Made by a program: the position numbers and the translations under genes. This document shows, in pieces, positions 18,947 to 27,510 of a stretch of DNA of 64,000 bases. Under the pieces are notes generated by a model, which worked only from the letters and a program-made list of their open reading frames with translations, did not search any database and was not told where the DNA came from. The number at the start of each line of letters is the position of its first letter. Within the stretch, counting starts at the first letter, position 1. The stretch is from Marinomonas lutimaris (GTDB taxonomy: Bacteria > Pseudomonadota > Gammaproteobacteria > Pseudomonadales > Marinomonadaceae), in the NCBI RefSeq assembly GCF_019426345.1, contig NZ_JAHLLW010000005.1:1-64000 (forward strand), given 5' to 3'.

Positions 18947-19792
18947 TTAGGCTGGTAAAACACCTAATTCTACCAAGCGCTCATGTAGATAGCTTTTTGC
19001 TGTATGACGTTCAGACAATACTACTTCAGGTTTTGGATGAAGGAACAATGGCAGAGAAATGCGTGACTTGGTTTTGTCAGCACCTTCAGGATTAATTACG
19101 CGATGGGAGGTCGATGGGAAATAGCCACCAGATGCTTCTTGTAACATGTCGCCGATATTAACGATCAAGGTACCAAAGTCACAAGGTACATCCATCCACG
19201 TGCCATCTTTCGCTTTCACCTGTAAACCAGGTTCATTCGCAGAAGGCAGTATTGTCAATAGGTTAATGTCTTCATGTGCGCCAGCGCGAATCGCTCCAAG
19301 CTCTTCGTCACCTTTTAGCGGTGGATAATGCAAGATACGCAGTAAAGTCTGCTGGCTGTTTTCTACCATGCTAGAAAGTGATTGCGAGTAATGTTTCGCC
19401 ACGTCTGCTGGAGAGTGCGCTTCTACCCACGCTAATAATTCTTCAGCTAAGCTTGTCGCTTCGCCATAGTATTGTGCTAAAAGCGGCTTTTGCTTTTCAG
19501 GGCATTGTCCCCAAGGATAGTAATGGAAGTATTCTTTAATATCGCGTTTGGTAAGACCTTTGGCGGTTTCCGCGACTTTTGGTGAGAAGTAACCATCTTG
19601 AGGACCGACATTATAGCGATAGTCGTATTTGCTCTCGTCCGAAAAGAATTCCTGCCAATCTGTATAGATAGCGCTCACTAGCTCTTTTTTGATTGGATGA
19701 TTTTTAAGTACGCCAAATCCTGTTTCACGCAGGGATTTTACAAAGTCTTCTGCGGCAGTTGGGCTTGTGTAGTCAACGGCTTGTAGTTGCAT
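18947..19792 (-). CDS. 2-oxoglutarate/Fe(II)-dependent oxygenase, isopenicillin N synthase-like
   Basis: This 281-residue enzyme has the double-stranded beta-helix iron triad: His and Asp in AHEDINLLTIL near residue 180, the distal His in TSHRVINPEG near residue 236, and the 2OG-binding Arg in KSRISLPLF near residue 251. The N-terminal half carries the DIOX_N-type ETGFGVLKNH segment. Such proteins hydroxylate or desaturate small molecules in the cytoplasm. It is a single transcript bounded by a terminator, and nothing nearby fixes its substrate. Confidence 0.87.
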   Translation of the reverse strand: MQLQAVDYTSPTAAEDFVKSLRETGFGVLKNHPIKKELVSAIYTDWQEFFSDESKYDYRYNVGPQDGYFSPKVAETAKGLTKRDIKEYFHYYPWGQCPEKQKPLLAQYYGEATSLAEELLAWVEAHSPADVAKHYSQSLSSMVENSQQTLLRILHYPPLKGDEELGAIRAGAHEDINLLTILPSANEPGLQVKAKDGTWMDVPCDFGTLIVNIGDMLQEASGGYFPSTSHRVINPEGADKTKSRISLPLFLHPKPEVVLSERHTAKSYLHERLVELGVLPA

Positions 19793-19891
19793 TTTTTCTT
19801 CCTATGCCAATAACTGGCGGTGTTGTCTTAACAGGTTAAATAAGCACCTTATATATGATGCTGTTGGTTTTTAATGACAATACTTGGAAGT

Positions 19892-20047
19892 CTAAGAAGA
19901 CCAGCCACTATGGAAAAAGTAGCGCAGATCGACGGTTTCGGCTTGATAGTGTTGAATCCATTGCGCCAGACTCATCCCATGCAGGCGATCAAACATCTCA
20001 GCGTGAGCTGATTGTATTTGGGCATTCTGTGATGAAGTTAAGGGCAC
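19892..20047 (-). CDS. Small 51-residue hypothetical protein
   Basis: A minus-strand frame starts with GTG at 20047 and has AGGAG six bases before it. It encodes 51 residues, polar and aromatic-rich, including EMFDRLHGMSLAQWIQHYQ and ending RYFFHSGWSS. Composition and the strong ribosome site make it look like a real small protein rather than noise. It lies in the otherwise gene-free 560-base gap between the oxygenase and yqgE. A plus-strand frame across the same bases looks random. I do not recognise the family. Confidence 0.5.
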   Translation of the reverse strand: MPLTSSQNAQIQSAHAEMFDRLHGMSLAQWIQHYQAETVDLRYFFHSGWSS

Positions 20048-20236
20048 GTAGGTCTCCTAAGTGCGAAAATAGGAATTTTAACCCTGCTTTAAGGATTAAG
20101 AGTGATAGTTTACTGCTTGAAATGTGAGTTTTGAAGGGATTCGGTAATAATTTGTAGTTTTGGGGTAGGCAAACGCTCTGTTTGTCCTATACTGCATGAG
20201 TCGGTTGTTTTTATTTGCCGTCTTCTTTTGCTCTTC

Positions 20237-20257
20237 TCTATATCTATATCTATATCT
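20237..20257. repeat. Short TCTATA microsatellite
   Basis: Three consecutive TCTATA units plus a partial fourth lie about 95 bases upstream of yqgE. Slippage could alter promoter spacing, but no promoter elements could be confidently aligned to it. Confidence 0.5.
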
Positions 20258-20351
20258 CGTCTTAATTGGCGAGTTTTATCTTAAGTTCAGGTACTTCTTA
20301 GGTTTTAGTAACTAGCGCGATCCTTGCGCTGTCATCAATTAAAGAGGGCTC

Positions 20352-20924
20352 ATGACTATGAATGCATTTTTCGATTCGTTTAAAAATCACTTTTTAATTT
20401 CTATGCCACACCTAGACGACCCACATTTTGAACATACTGTTATTTATCTTTGTGAACATACCAAAGCGGGTGCCATGGGGATTATTATCAATCGTCCCTC
20501 AAATGTTGATTTTACAGAATTGGCGGATCACCTTGGAATTCAAATTCACAGCCCACGTTTAACCTCTGAGCCAATATACACGGGTGGCCCAGTGGAAGCA
20601 GAGCGTGGCTTTATTTTGCACACAACGGATAAAGTTTGGAGTAATACTTTACGCGTGACTGATGAAGTGTCTCTGTCGGCTTCTTTGGAAGCGTTGGAAG
20701 ATATTGCACAAGGCAATGGGCCCGAGGCCTTTCGTATTACCTTAGGTTGTGCAGGTTGGGATGCTGGACAGCTGGAAACCGAGATTGCGAATAATGATTG
20801 GCTGGTATGTGAGGCGGATTTAGACGTATTATTTCACACACCAAGTGATATGCAGTTTACCGCCGCGACGCGCGTGTTGGGAATTGATATGACAAGACTT
20901 TCACCGGATATAGGACATGGTTAA
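20352..20924 (+). CDS. yqgE: YqgE/AlgH family protein
   Basis: This 190-residue protein has the compact UPF0301 fold with hallmark motifs: FLISMPHLDDPHFEHTVIYLCEH at the N-terminus (in part), GAMGIIINRP near residue 37, GGPVEAERGFILH near residue 75 and LGCAGWDAGQLE near residue 130. Its function is uncertain; in pseudomonads AlgH is linked to alginate control. It overlaps ruvX by one base, the conserved yqgE-ruvX-pyrR order of pseudomonads and relatives. ATG at 20352 follows GAGGG; a second ATG lies two codons in. Confidence 0.93.
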   Translation: MTMNAFFDSFKNHFLISMPHLDDPHFEHTVIYLCEHTKAGAMGIIINRPSNVDFTELADHLGIQIHSPRLTSEPIYTGGPVEAERGFILHTTDKVWSNTLRVTDEVSLSASLEALEDIAQGNGPEAFRITLGCAGWDAGQLETEIANNDWLVCEADLDVLFHTPSDMQFTAATRVLGIDMTRLSPDIGHG

Positions 20925-21394
20925 TGACAGAGTCAATCTCTACAGGAACATCGTTAGACGATAACCAGAAGCCCAATACTGTTCGCTCAGTATTGGGCTT
21001 TGACTTTGGTACCACACGTATTGGCGTTGCTATTGGTCAGAGTATTACTGGCACTGCTCAGCCGCTTGACCCACTCAAAGCCAAAGAAGGCATTCCTAAT
21101 TGGGATGAAATTACGCGTATTGTAGAAGAATGGAAGCCAGACGCCTTTGTCGTGGGCTTGCCACTTGATATGGACGGTTCAGAAAATGAGATGTGTCAAC
21201 GTGCACGTAAATTTGCCAAACGATTGCATGGACGTTTTAACCTTCCTTACCATATGATGGACGAACGATTATCTTCTTATGAAGCCAAAGGAAAGGTGAT
21301 TGCGCGTGGCGGCAATCGTAATTTTAAAGAGAATTCGGTAGATGGTTTGGCCGCTCAAATGATTTTAGAGACTTGGTTTGCAGAGTCTTATTAA
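20924..21394 (+). CDS. ruvX: Holliday junction resolvase-like nuclease RuvX (YqgF)
   Basis: The 156-residue RNase H-fold protein has the first catalytic Asp in LGFDFGTTRIGVAIG near residue 26 and the GLPLDMDGSENE loop near residue 84. MMDERLSSYEA near residue 120 and the final Asp in SVDGLAAQMIL complete the site. YqgF proteins process pre-16S rRNA ends and were earlier proposed to resolve recombination intermediates. The gene is translationally coupled to yqgE, with the ATG overlapping the previous stop. The N-terminal ~20 residues are a polar extension. Confidence 0.94.
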   Translation: MTESISTGTSLDDNQKPNTVRSVLGFDFGTTRIGVAIGQSITGTAQPLDPLKAKEGIPNWDEITRIVEEWKPDAFVVGLPLDMDGSENEMCQRARKFAKRLHGRFNLPYHMMDERLSSYEAKGKVIARGGNRNFKENSVDGLAAQMILETWFAESY

Positions 21395-21449
21395 GAATCA
21401 CTTGCTGATCGGTGTTTATTTTGAATTTAAGAACAAGGTTTGAGAAATA

Positions 21450-21947
21450 ATGAAGTTAGATTTAGAGCATTCTCTAGCGTCCATGAAAACGCAACTGGCG
21501 GAGTACTGTGAAAAGAATAATATCGAGGATGCCATTGTCGTGGGGATTCATACGGGTGGTGTTTGGGTTGCAGAACGCTTAATGGAAGCCGTGCCAACGA
21601 CAGAGCCTTTGGCGACGTTAGATATCACTTTTTATCGTGATGATTTTACCAAAGCTGGCTTGAACCCCAAGGTAAATCAAACTTTGTTGCCTGCGATTGA
21701 AGATCGCCACGTGATCTTAGTGGACGATGTGTTGATGTCTGGCCGTACCATTCGCGCGGCAATGAATGAAATATTTGATTTCGGTCGACCTGCCAGTATC
21801 ACCTTGGCAATCCTTTACGACCTTGGTCAGCATGAGTTACCTATTGCAGCAGATATCGTTGGTGAGTGCTTAACACTTAATACTGACCAAAGGGTTAAGC
21901 TAACAGGGCCGAAACCACTGAATGTTTCTGTGATTGATACCCATTAA
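21450..21947 (+). CDS. pyrR: PyrR: pyr regulator / uracil phosphoribosyltransferase
   Basis: The 165-residue type I PRTase carries the PRPP-binding signature VILVDDVLMSGRTIRAA near residue 90 and the hood-region VGIHTGGVWVAERL near residue 31. In Gram-positives PyrR attenuates pyr mRNA by binding a specific loop; in pseudomonads it sits in the same place before pyrB and modulates pyrimidine genes. I could not find the classical Bacillus PyrR-binding loop in the following 240 bases, but there are two hairpins in a possible leader. Position and motifs make the call secure; the regulatory mode is open. Confidence 0.93.
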   Translation: MKLDLEHSLASMKTQLAEYCEKNNIEDAIVVGIHTGGVWVAERLMEAVPTTEPLATLDITFYRDDFTKAGLNPKVNQTLLPAIEDRHVILVDDVLMSGRTIRAAMNEIFDFGRPASITLAILYDLGQHELPIAADIVGECLTLNTDQRVKLTGPKPLNVSVIDTH

Positions 21948-21997
21948 TATGCATAACAAAGCTTTATTTTTTGTCGAACACGTACGACAATTAACGT

Positions 21998-22123
21998 ATG
22001 GATAAGATTGACGATACAGCGGTTAGAAGAATCAGATCTCACCAAAAAAATACGGTGAGACAACCGTTTAGTGTCATTAATGCCCGGTTGCAGTTTTTCT
22101 GTACCGGGCATTTTCCTATCTGA
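21998..22123 (+). CDS. Candidate pyrB leader peptide with embedded hairpins
   Basis: A 41-codon frame (ATG 21998) spans the pyrR-pyrB gap. It runs through a 7-bp hairpin (22037-22060) and the larger GC-rich hairpin (22079-22109), and ends just after it. This geometry, with a pause hairpin, a T-rich stretch and a terminator covered by a leader frame, parallels the enterobacterial pyrBI leader. There, coupled translation prevents termination when UTP is scarce. No good ribosome site or promoter is evident, and a promoter inside the frame would rule it out. Confidence 0.35.
   Translation: MDKIDDTAVRRIRSHQKNTVRQPFSVINARLQFFCTGHFPI
22079..22113 (+). terminator. Attenuator-like hairpin before pyrB
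   Basis: A perfect 9-bp stem, ATGCCCGGT / ACCGGGCAT, has a 13-base loop containing TTTTT and is followed by TTTT. It lies 77 bases before pyrB. It may terminate the pyrR transcript or act as a UTP-sensitive attenuator. Confidence 0.6.
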
Positions 22124-22185
22124 ACTTCCTATTTTAAATAGAGAAAGACGATACCATCGTCTTTGCAGTTTGAGGAAAGCAAACC

Positions 22186-23190
22186 ATGATGCGATCCGAG
22201 CCTCGGGCATTACAGTTAAATGAACACGGGCAGCTTAAGCACTTTTTAACGCTGGATGGGTTAAGTAAAACCATTTTGACGGAGATTCTCGATAGAGCAG
22301 ACTCTTTTCTATCAATGGGAGAGCAGTCGGTTAAGAAAGTACCTCTATTACGTGGTAAAACCGTAGTTAACTTATTTTTTGAAAATTCCACTCGTACTCG
22401 TACCACCTTTGAATTAGCCGCAAAGCGTTTATCGGCTGATGTAATTAACCTCAATATTGAAACGTCAGCGACCTCGAAAGGTGAATCCTTATTGGATACC
22501 CTAAAAAACTTGGAAGCGATGCAAAGCGACATGTTTATTGTCCGCCATTCTGACAGTGGCGCTGCACACTTTATTGCTGAACACTGCACGCCCAACGTCG
22601 CCATTATTAATGCCGGTGATGGCCGTCACGCTCACCCAACTCAAGCCATGTTAGACATGCTGACGATTCGTCGTCACAAAGGCAGCTTTGATGGTCTAAA
22701 AGTCGCTATCGTTGGCGATATTCTTCACTCTCGTGTGGCACGTTCACAGCTTCAAGCGCTGACAACATTAGGTGTCAGTGATGTTCGTCTAATTGGCCCG
22801 AAAACCTTAGTGCCAAGTTTCTTTGCTGAAATGGGCGCCACCATTTGCCATGATTTAGAAGCTGGTTTAAAAGACGTTGATGTTATCGTGATGTTGCGTT
22901 TGCAAAAAGAGCGCATGAAAGGCGCTTTGTTACCAAGTGAAAGCGAATTCTACCGCTTGTATGGTTTGACGGAAGAGACACTTGCTTGGGCGAAGCCTGA
23001 TGCAATTGTTATGCACCCAGGTCCAATTAACCGTGGTGTGGAAATATCTTCAGAAGTCGCAGACGGCGAGCATTCAGTCATCTTGAACCAAGTAACCAAT
23101 GGCATCGCAGTGCGAATGGCGGTTATGTCGATGGCGATGAGCGGTCAGTTGCAACGTGATGAAACGCCAGCAGCGAAGGATGAAAAATAA
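22186..23190 (+). CDS. pyrB: Aspartate carbamoyltransferase catalytic subunit
   Basis: The 334-residue enzyme carries the carbamoyl-phosphate motif [12 protein letters not shown] near residue 66, [16 protein letters not shown] near residue 145 and the aspartate-binding [12 protein letters not shown] near residue 275. It catalyses the first committed step of pyrimidine synthesis. The ~20-residue N-terminal extension compared with E. coli PyrB is typical of the Pseudomonas type, which assembles as a dodecamer with an inactive dihydroorotase. Exactly that partner gene follows, overlapping by position (next ATG two bases after the stop). Confidence 0.96.
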   Translation: MMRSEPRALQLNEHGQLKHFLTLDGLSKTILTEILDRADSFLSMGEQSVKKVPLLRGKTVVNLFFENSTRTRTTFELAAKRLSADVINLNIETSATSKGESLLDTLKNLEAMQSDMFIVRHSDSGAAHFIAEHCTPNVAIINAGDGRHAHPTQAMLDMLTIRRHKGSFDGLKVAIVGDILHSRVARSQLQALTTLGVSDVRLIGPKTLVPSFFAEMGATICHDLEAGLKDVDVIVMLRLQKERMKGALLPSESEFYRLYGLTEETLAWAKPDAIVMHPGPINRGVEISSEVADGEHSVILNQVTNGIAVRMAVMSMAMSGQLQRDETPAAKDEK

Positions 23191-23191
23191 C

Positions 23192-24469
23192 ATGAAATTA
23201 CGTATTCAAAATGGTCGTCTAATCGACCCTAGTCAAGACATTGATGCAGTAACGGATCTGTTTGTTGATAATCAAAAAATCGTTGCGATTGGTGAAGCGC
23301 CAGAAGGCTTTGAAGAGGCTGAAATTATAGATGCATCTGGTCAGTGGGTATTGCCAGGCTTAGTAGATCTTGCTGTTTCTCTTCGCGAGCCTGGGCTGAC
23401 GCAAAAAGGTAATATTGCTACCGAAGGTCGTGCCGCTGTGTCCGGTGGTGTAACGACCTTGGTTTGTCCACCAGATACACGCCCGATCGTTGATACAGCT
23501 GCCGTTGCTGCGCTTATTCAAGACAAAGCGGACGATGCAGGCATGGCTAATGTATTTCCTCTTGGCGCATTGACGCAGGGTTTAGAAGGCGCGCAGCTTA
23601 GTAACATGGTTGCTTTAACGGATGCTGGATGTATCGCCTTATCGAATCATCGTCATCCAATGGCGAGCACTAAAGTGCTGTCTCGCGCACTTGAATACGC
23701 AGCGACGCATGATTTACTGGTGGTCTTTCATCCAGATGAGTCTAGTCTTTCAGAAGGTGGTTGTGCCCATGAAGGTTTGATGTCGACCATGCATGGGTTG
23801 GCAGGCATTCCTGAGGAAGCAGAAACTATTGCGCTGATGCGAGACTTGTTGCTGGTTGAAAAAACCGGTGTTCGCGCGCACTTTGCCCGTTTGTCTTGCG
23901 CCAAGTCGGTCGAAATGATCGCTGACGCCAAAGCCTCTGGCTTAGATGTCACAGCCGATGTGGCGGTTCATAACTTATTGCTGAATGATCAGGTTCTGAG
24001 TCGTTTCGATGGCCATTTTCATGTTTTGCCACCGCTACGCAGTGATGAAGACCGTCTTACCTTGATCGAAGGCATCAAAGCCGGTGTTATTGCTGCTATT
24101 TGCTCAGATCATCAGCCTCACGAAAAAATGGCTAAAATTGCGCCATTTGCTGCAACCGAGCCGGGTATGGCGAACGTCGAGATATTATTACCTTTGGCCA
24201 TGCAGCTGATGGATGAAGGTGATTTGGACTTTTCGACTGTGTTGACGTGTCTAACATCTGGTCCAGCTGCTTGCTTTGGTTTAGAGGCCGGCTCTTTGTC
24301 TGTGGGGAGTTTTGCAGACTTCATCTTGTTCGATAGTACCGCTCGTTGGACTTGGTCTTATGACTCTCGTAAGACAAAAGGGCATAACTCACCTTACTTT
24401 GGTGATGAGTTTGTCGGGCGTGTGATGTCGACTTATATTTCTGGTCAACGTGTATATCAGGCTATTTAA
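23192..24469 (+). CDS. pyrX: Non-catalytic dihydroorotase homologue (PyrC', PyrX)
   Basis: This 425-residue amidohydrolase-fold protein resembles dihydroorotase but lacks its metal site. The HxH of active enzymes is replaced in LVDLAVSLREPG, and the later HH is replaced in DVAVHNLLLND; the last Asp region reads CSDHQPHE. In Pseudomonas such an inactive homologue is needed to assemble the PyrB dodecamer; a separate active pyrC exists elsewhere. Start 23192 is preferred because AAGGA precedes it and it gives the family N-terminus; longer in-frame ATGs overlap pyrB. Confidence 0.92.
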   Translation: MKLRIQNGRLIDPSQDIDAVTDLFVDNQKIVAIGEAPEGFEEAEIIDASGQWVLPGLVDLAVSLREPGLTQKGNIATEGRAAVSGGVTTLVCPPDTRPIVDTAAVAALIQDKADDAGMANVFPLGALTQGLEGAQLSNMVALTDAGCIALSNHRHPMASTKVLSRALEYAATHDLLVVFHPDESSLSEGGCAHEGLMSTMHGLAGIPEEAETIALMRDLLLVEKTGVRAHFARLSCAKSVEMIADAKASGLDVTADVAVHNLLLNDQVLSRFDGHFHVLPPLRSDEDRLTLIEGIKAGVIAAICSDHQPHEKMAKIAPFAATEPGMANVEILLPLAMQLMDEGDLDFSTVLTCLTSGPAACFGLEAGSLSVGSFADFILFDSTARWTWSYDSRKTKGHNSPYFGDEFVGRVMSTYISGQRVYQAI

Positions 24470-24477
24470 GTTAATTA

Positions 24478-24525
24478 GTAAGGCTGAGCGAGAGTTTTTC
24501 TTTCACTTAGCCTTACTATTTCTTT
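24478..24525 (+). terminator. Terminator after the pyr operon
   Basis: A 12-bp stem with one G-U pair (24478-24489 with 24506-24517) is followed by ATTTCTTT. It lies immediately downstream of the pyrX stop. Confidence 0.6.
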
Positions 24526-24586
24526 ACTTTTAATATTAGGCCGTTAATCTAGTTTGAATTACGTATTATTATGGTTTTAGTATTTT

Positions 24587-25693
24587 ATGCCAATCGACTC
24601 TTCAAATTCATTGCTTAAGGAGCAGCAGATCTTGCGGTCTCGTGTTGCATACCTTGAAAAAGAGCGAGATTTCATAAAAAGCTTGTATAGTGACATGCCT
24701 CAAATGCTGCAGGCTATCTCTAAAGGATCATTGCTAAGCTCCTCTCTCAGTCGCTTTAGAAATAAAATACAAAGCCAATTACCCAATGCATACTGCCTTT
24801 TTATTGTTTGTGATAAAGAGTGCTTACAGTGGCGTCTGCAATATACCGATTCCATAAATGAATATTTACTGAACTCAAATAGTCAACTGAGCATAGTTCC
24901 TCAAGCCTTGATTACATTTGCAGCGAGTCCGTCTTGTCCAAAACGTCATGATATTGATATTCAAAGTGCATCTAGTTGGAAGCATTGGTTGCCGTTTTTA
25001 AATGACCATGCATTTTCTGATGTCTCTATGGTAAGTGTATCGGATGGCAATGGTTCTATTTATTTGATGCTAGCATTTCAGCGCGAAGAAACCCGGCTTG
25101 AAGGTGAGTTAATGGCACTTGCACTAGACAGTTATGCTTCCTGGATGAGCGCCGTATTTGAACGAGAAAAAGCTGATCATTTGTTGCTAGAAGACAGTCA
25201 TCGAGATCCTTCGACAGGTTTATTGCGACGTTATAGTTTTGAAAACAGTTTCGGTATTGTCTTAAAAGATTCTCGCCGTCACTTTCTGCGCGCGGCATTG
25301 TTCTCTCTTAGATTGCTTTCTTCTTCAAAGGTTAATGATGCTGATTTGAGGCTATTGGCTGAGGTCATGAGTGATACCGTGCGAGACAATGATCTCATTG
25401 CTCATTACGATGAACGTGAATTGGTCATGGGAATTCGGATTCAGCATTTAGAAGATGCTGAAGTTGTTGCTGCGAAGTTATTGAAGTCACTCAATTCACC
25501 AAAGTTTTCAGACAATCGTTTAATACGAGACGGCTTGTCTATTGGTATTGCTTTTTATCCCGAACACTCATCGCTGGAAGCGCTTTATCAAGCCGCCTCA
25601 TTTGCCGCTGACTCTCTGAAAAATATATCCGGATACCGCCTTGAGTTTCATGGTGAGTGCTACGAGTCTAGTGCTGATTTTTATTCCCTATAG
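24587..25693 (+). CDS. Protein with N-terminal coiled coil and degenerate GGDEF domain
   Basis: The 368-residue soluble protein begins with a charged helical segment (about residues 8-35). A central region of about 55-190 looks GAF-like, but this is unproven. From about residue 205 it has the layout of a GGDEF domain: DPSTGLLRRYSFE at the start and LSIGIAFYPEHSSLEALYQAA at the end. The catalytic GG(D/E)EF site reads DERELVMG, so cyclic-di-GMP synthesis is very unlikely and a binding or regulatory role is plausible. It is a single gene between the pyr terminator and yggS. Confidence 0.72.
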   Translation: MPIDSSNSLLKEQQILRSRVAYLEKERDFIKSLYSDMPQMLQAISKGSLLSSSLSRFRNKIQSQLPNAYCLFIVCDKECLQWRLQYTDSINEYLLNSNSQLSIVPQALITFAASPSCPKRHDIDIQSASSWKHWLPFLNDHAFSDVSMVSVSDGNGSIYLMLAFQREETRLEGELMALALDSYASWMSAVFEREKADHLLLEDSHRDPSTGLLRRYSFENSFGIVLKDSRRHFLRAALFSLRLLSSSKVNDADLRLLAEVMSDTVRDNDLIAHYDERELVMGIRIQHLEDAEVVAAKLLKSLNSPKFSDNRLIRDGLSIGIAFYPEHSSLEALYQAASFAADSLKNISGYRLEFHGECYESSADFYSL

Positions 25694-25847
25694 ATATTCC
25701 TCGGAAGCTTTTTCTGCCTTTTAAAAAAGATGCTATGATGCGCCCTTCGGTGTTTTCCTTAAGTGCTACGTAGGTGCTGTTAATAGTGAAAATACGATGA
25801 TTGGGTAGACTTGTTACCTATTTGATAACAATGGAGTGATGCGCGAA

Positions 25848-26576
25848 ATGGCGATTGAAGTCGACAGTAACGAAGCACAAGACATTAAAGCAAATTTAAC
25901 GCGAGTTTCTCAGCAGGTTGATGAACTTACGCAGCAGTATCGGCGAAAGGCTGGTAGTGTGCGTTTGTTGGCTGTCAGTAAAACAAAGCCGTTATCTGCA
26001 CTTGAAGCAGCTTACAGTGCTGGTCAGCGAGCCTTTGGTGAGAACTATGTGCAAGAAGCCGTGGATAAGTTTCATGCGCTATCGCATTTGCCTGATATTG
26101 AGTGGCACTTTATTGGCCCCATTCAGTCTAATAAATCTCGTTTGATCGCAGAAACCATGCATTGGGTGCACTCTATTGATCGTGAAAAAATAGCGCGTCG
26201 TCTAAGTGAGCAGCGTCCCAATGATTTGCCACCGTTAAATGTCTGTGTCCAAGTAAATATTAGTGGTGAAGAAAGTAAGGCTGGAGTAGCTTTGTCGGAG
26301 TTAAACGACATGGTCGCTTTAATAACTGAACTGCCGAATTTGCGTCTTAGAGGCTTGATGGCGATTCCTGCCCCGCAAGATAATCATGACGCGCAATGTG
26401 CTGTTTATGAGCCATTGGCGCAGGCTTTTGTTGAATTATCCAAATCCGATAGCATGATAGATACCTTATCTATTGGTATGTCTGGAGATTTGCCTGCGGC
26501 GATTCAATCTGGCAGTACCATGGTGCGTGTTGGAACGGCGATTTTTGGCGAACGAGATTATTCAGCTAAAGCATGA
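25848..26576 (+). CDS. yggS: YggS-type pyridoxal phosphate homeostasis protein
   Basis: The 242-residue single-domain TIM-barrel protein binds PLP through Lys45 in LLAVSKTKP. Other family motifs are GENYVQEA, WHFIGPIQSNK, CVQVNISGEESKAG, LMAIPAP and SIGMSGDLPAAI. It buffers PLP and affects amino-acid pools. yggS-proC-yggT is a conserved trio, seen next to each other here. ATG at 25848 is chosen because GGAG lies upstream; earlier in-frame GTG 25836 and ATG 25839 lie too close to that site. Confidence 0.94.
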   Translation: MAIEVDSNEAQDIKANLTRVSQQVDELTQQYRRKAGSVRLLAVSKTKPLSALEAAYSAGQRAFGENYVQEAVDKFHALSHLPDIEWHFIGPIQSNKSRLIAETMHWVHSIDREKIARRLSEQRPNDLPPLNVCVQVNISGEESKAGVALSELNDMVALITELPNLRLRGLMAIPAPQDNHDAQCAVYEPLAQAFVELSKSDSMIDTLSIGMSGDLPAAIQSGSTMVRVGTAIFGERDYSAKA

Positions 26577-26665
26577 TTGCGTTAACGTGTAAGGTTTTGC
26601 GCTTTCGAACATATTTTGACTAAGTAGATGGCCTATAGTCTGCTTAAATAATGAAAGGATATAAA

Positions 26666-27493
26666 ATGATACCAAGTATTGCCTTTATCGGCGTGGGAAA
26701 CATGGCAAGATCGATTTTTAGTGGCATGTTGGCAAGTGGCTATCCTGCTGAGAAAATTATCGGTACGTCTAGAACACCAGAAAAACGTGAGTACTATCAC
26801 GAACAATATGGTATCGCCATGTTAGCGGATAATGACTCGGCTGTAAGTCAGGCGGATGTCGTGGTGTTGTGTGTTAAACCCGCACAAATGCAAACCGTTG
26901 TGGAAGATTTTTCATCGCATGTGCGTGAAGATCAATTGTTTATCTCGGTAGCTGCTGGTATTGAATTAGATTCATTAGCTCATTGGATAGGCAAGCCGGT
27001 TGCTGTGGTTCGTAGTATGCCAAATACACCGTCACAAATTGGTGCTGGCATGACAGGTTTGATTGCCAATGATCATACGACTGCCGAGCAAAAAGACTGG
27101 GTCAGTGAACTATTCTCTAGTGTTGGTAATTCTGTTTGGATTGAAGATGAAGTTCACATGCACACGGTGACGGGGTTGTCTGGCAGTGCACCAGCGTATT
27201 TCTTTCGCTTCATCGAAGCTATGGTTAAAAACGCCAAGGAGCAAGGGCTTGATGAAAAAACGAGTCGTGAGCTAGCCAGCAATGCTATGTTTGGCGCAGC
27301 TCGAATGGTGATGGAGTTAGACGAGCCAATAGCTCAACTGCGTAAAAATATTACGTCTCCAAAGGGAACAACTGAACAGGCTTTGTTGTCTTTTGAAGCC
27401 GCCGATATTGATAAAATAGTCGCAGATGCAATGATGGCCTGCGTTAACCGATCTAAAGAAATGGCAGAAGACTTTTCTGTTAAGAAAGACTAA
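26666..27493 (+). CDS. proC: Pyrroline-5-carboxylate reductase
   Basis: The 275-residue enzyme has the N-terminal Rossmann FIGVGNMARSIF and the C-terminal signature segment VTGLSGSAPAYFFRFIEAM followed by ITSPKGTTEQAL. It reduces pyrroline-5-carboxylate to proline with NAD(P)H. The start at 26666 has AAAGGA six bases upstream; the ATG at 26651 would add five residues with no ribosome site. It lies between yggS and yggT in the conserved order. Confidence 0.96.
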   Translation: MIPSIAFIGVGNMARSIFSGMLASGYPAEKIIGTSRTPEKREYYHEQYGIAMLADNDSAVSQADVVVLCVKPAQMQTVVEDFSSHVREDQLFISVAAGIELDSLAHWIGKPVAVVRSMPNTPSQIGAGMTGLIANDHTTAEQKDWVSELFSSVGNSVWIEDEVHMHTVTGLSGSAPAYFFRFIEAMVKNAKEQGLDEKTSRELASNAMFGAARMVMELDEPIAQLRKNITSPKGTTEQALLSFEAADIDKIVADAMMACVNRSKEMAEDFSVKKD

Positions 27494-27510
27494 TTAAGGA
27501 CATATACATT

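Noticed and set aside
19855..20127. 90-codon plus-strand frame in the gap before yqgE
   Set aside because: No ribosome site, and composition looks like the shadow of the better-supported minus-strand frame at 19892-20047.
21450..22186. Classical Bacillus-type PyrR-binding loop downstream of pyrR
   Set aside because: No match to the conserved anti-antiterminator sequence could be found; only the leader-type hairpins are reported.
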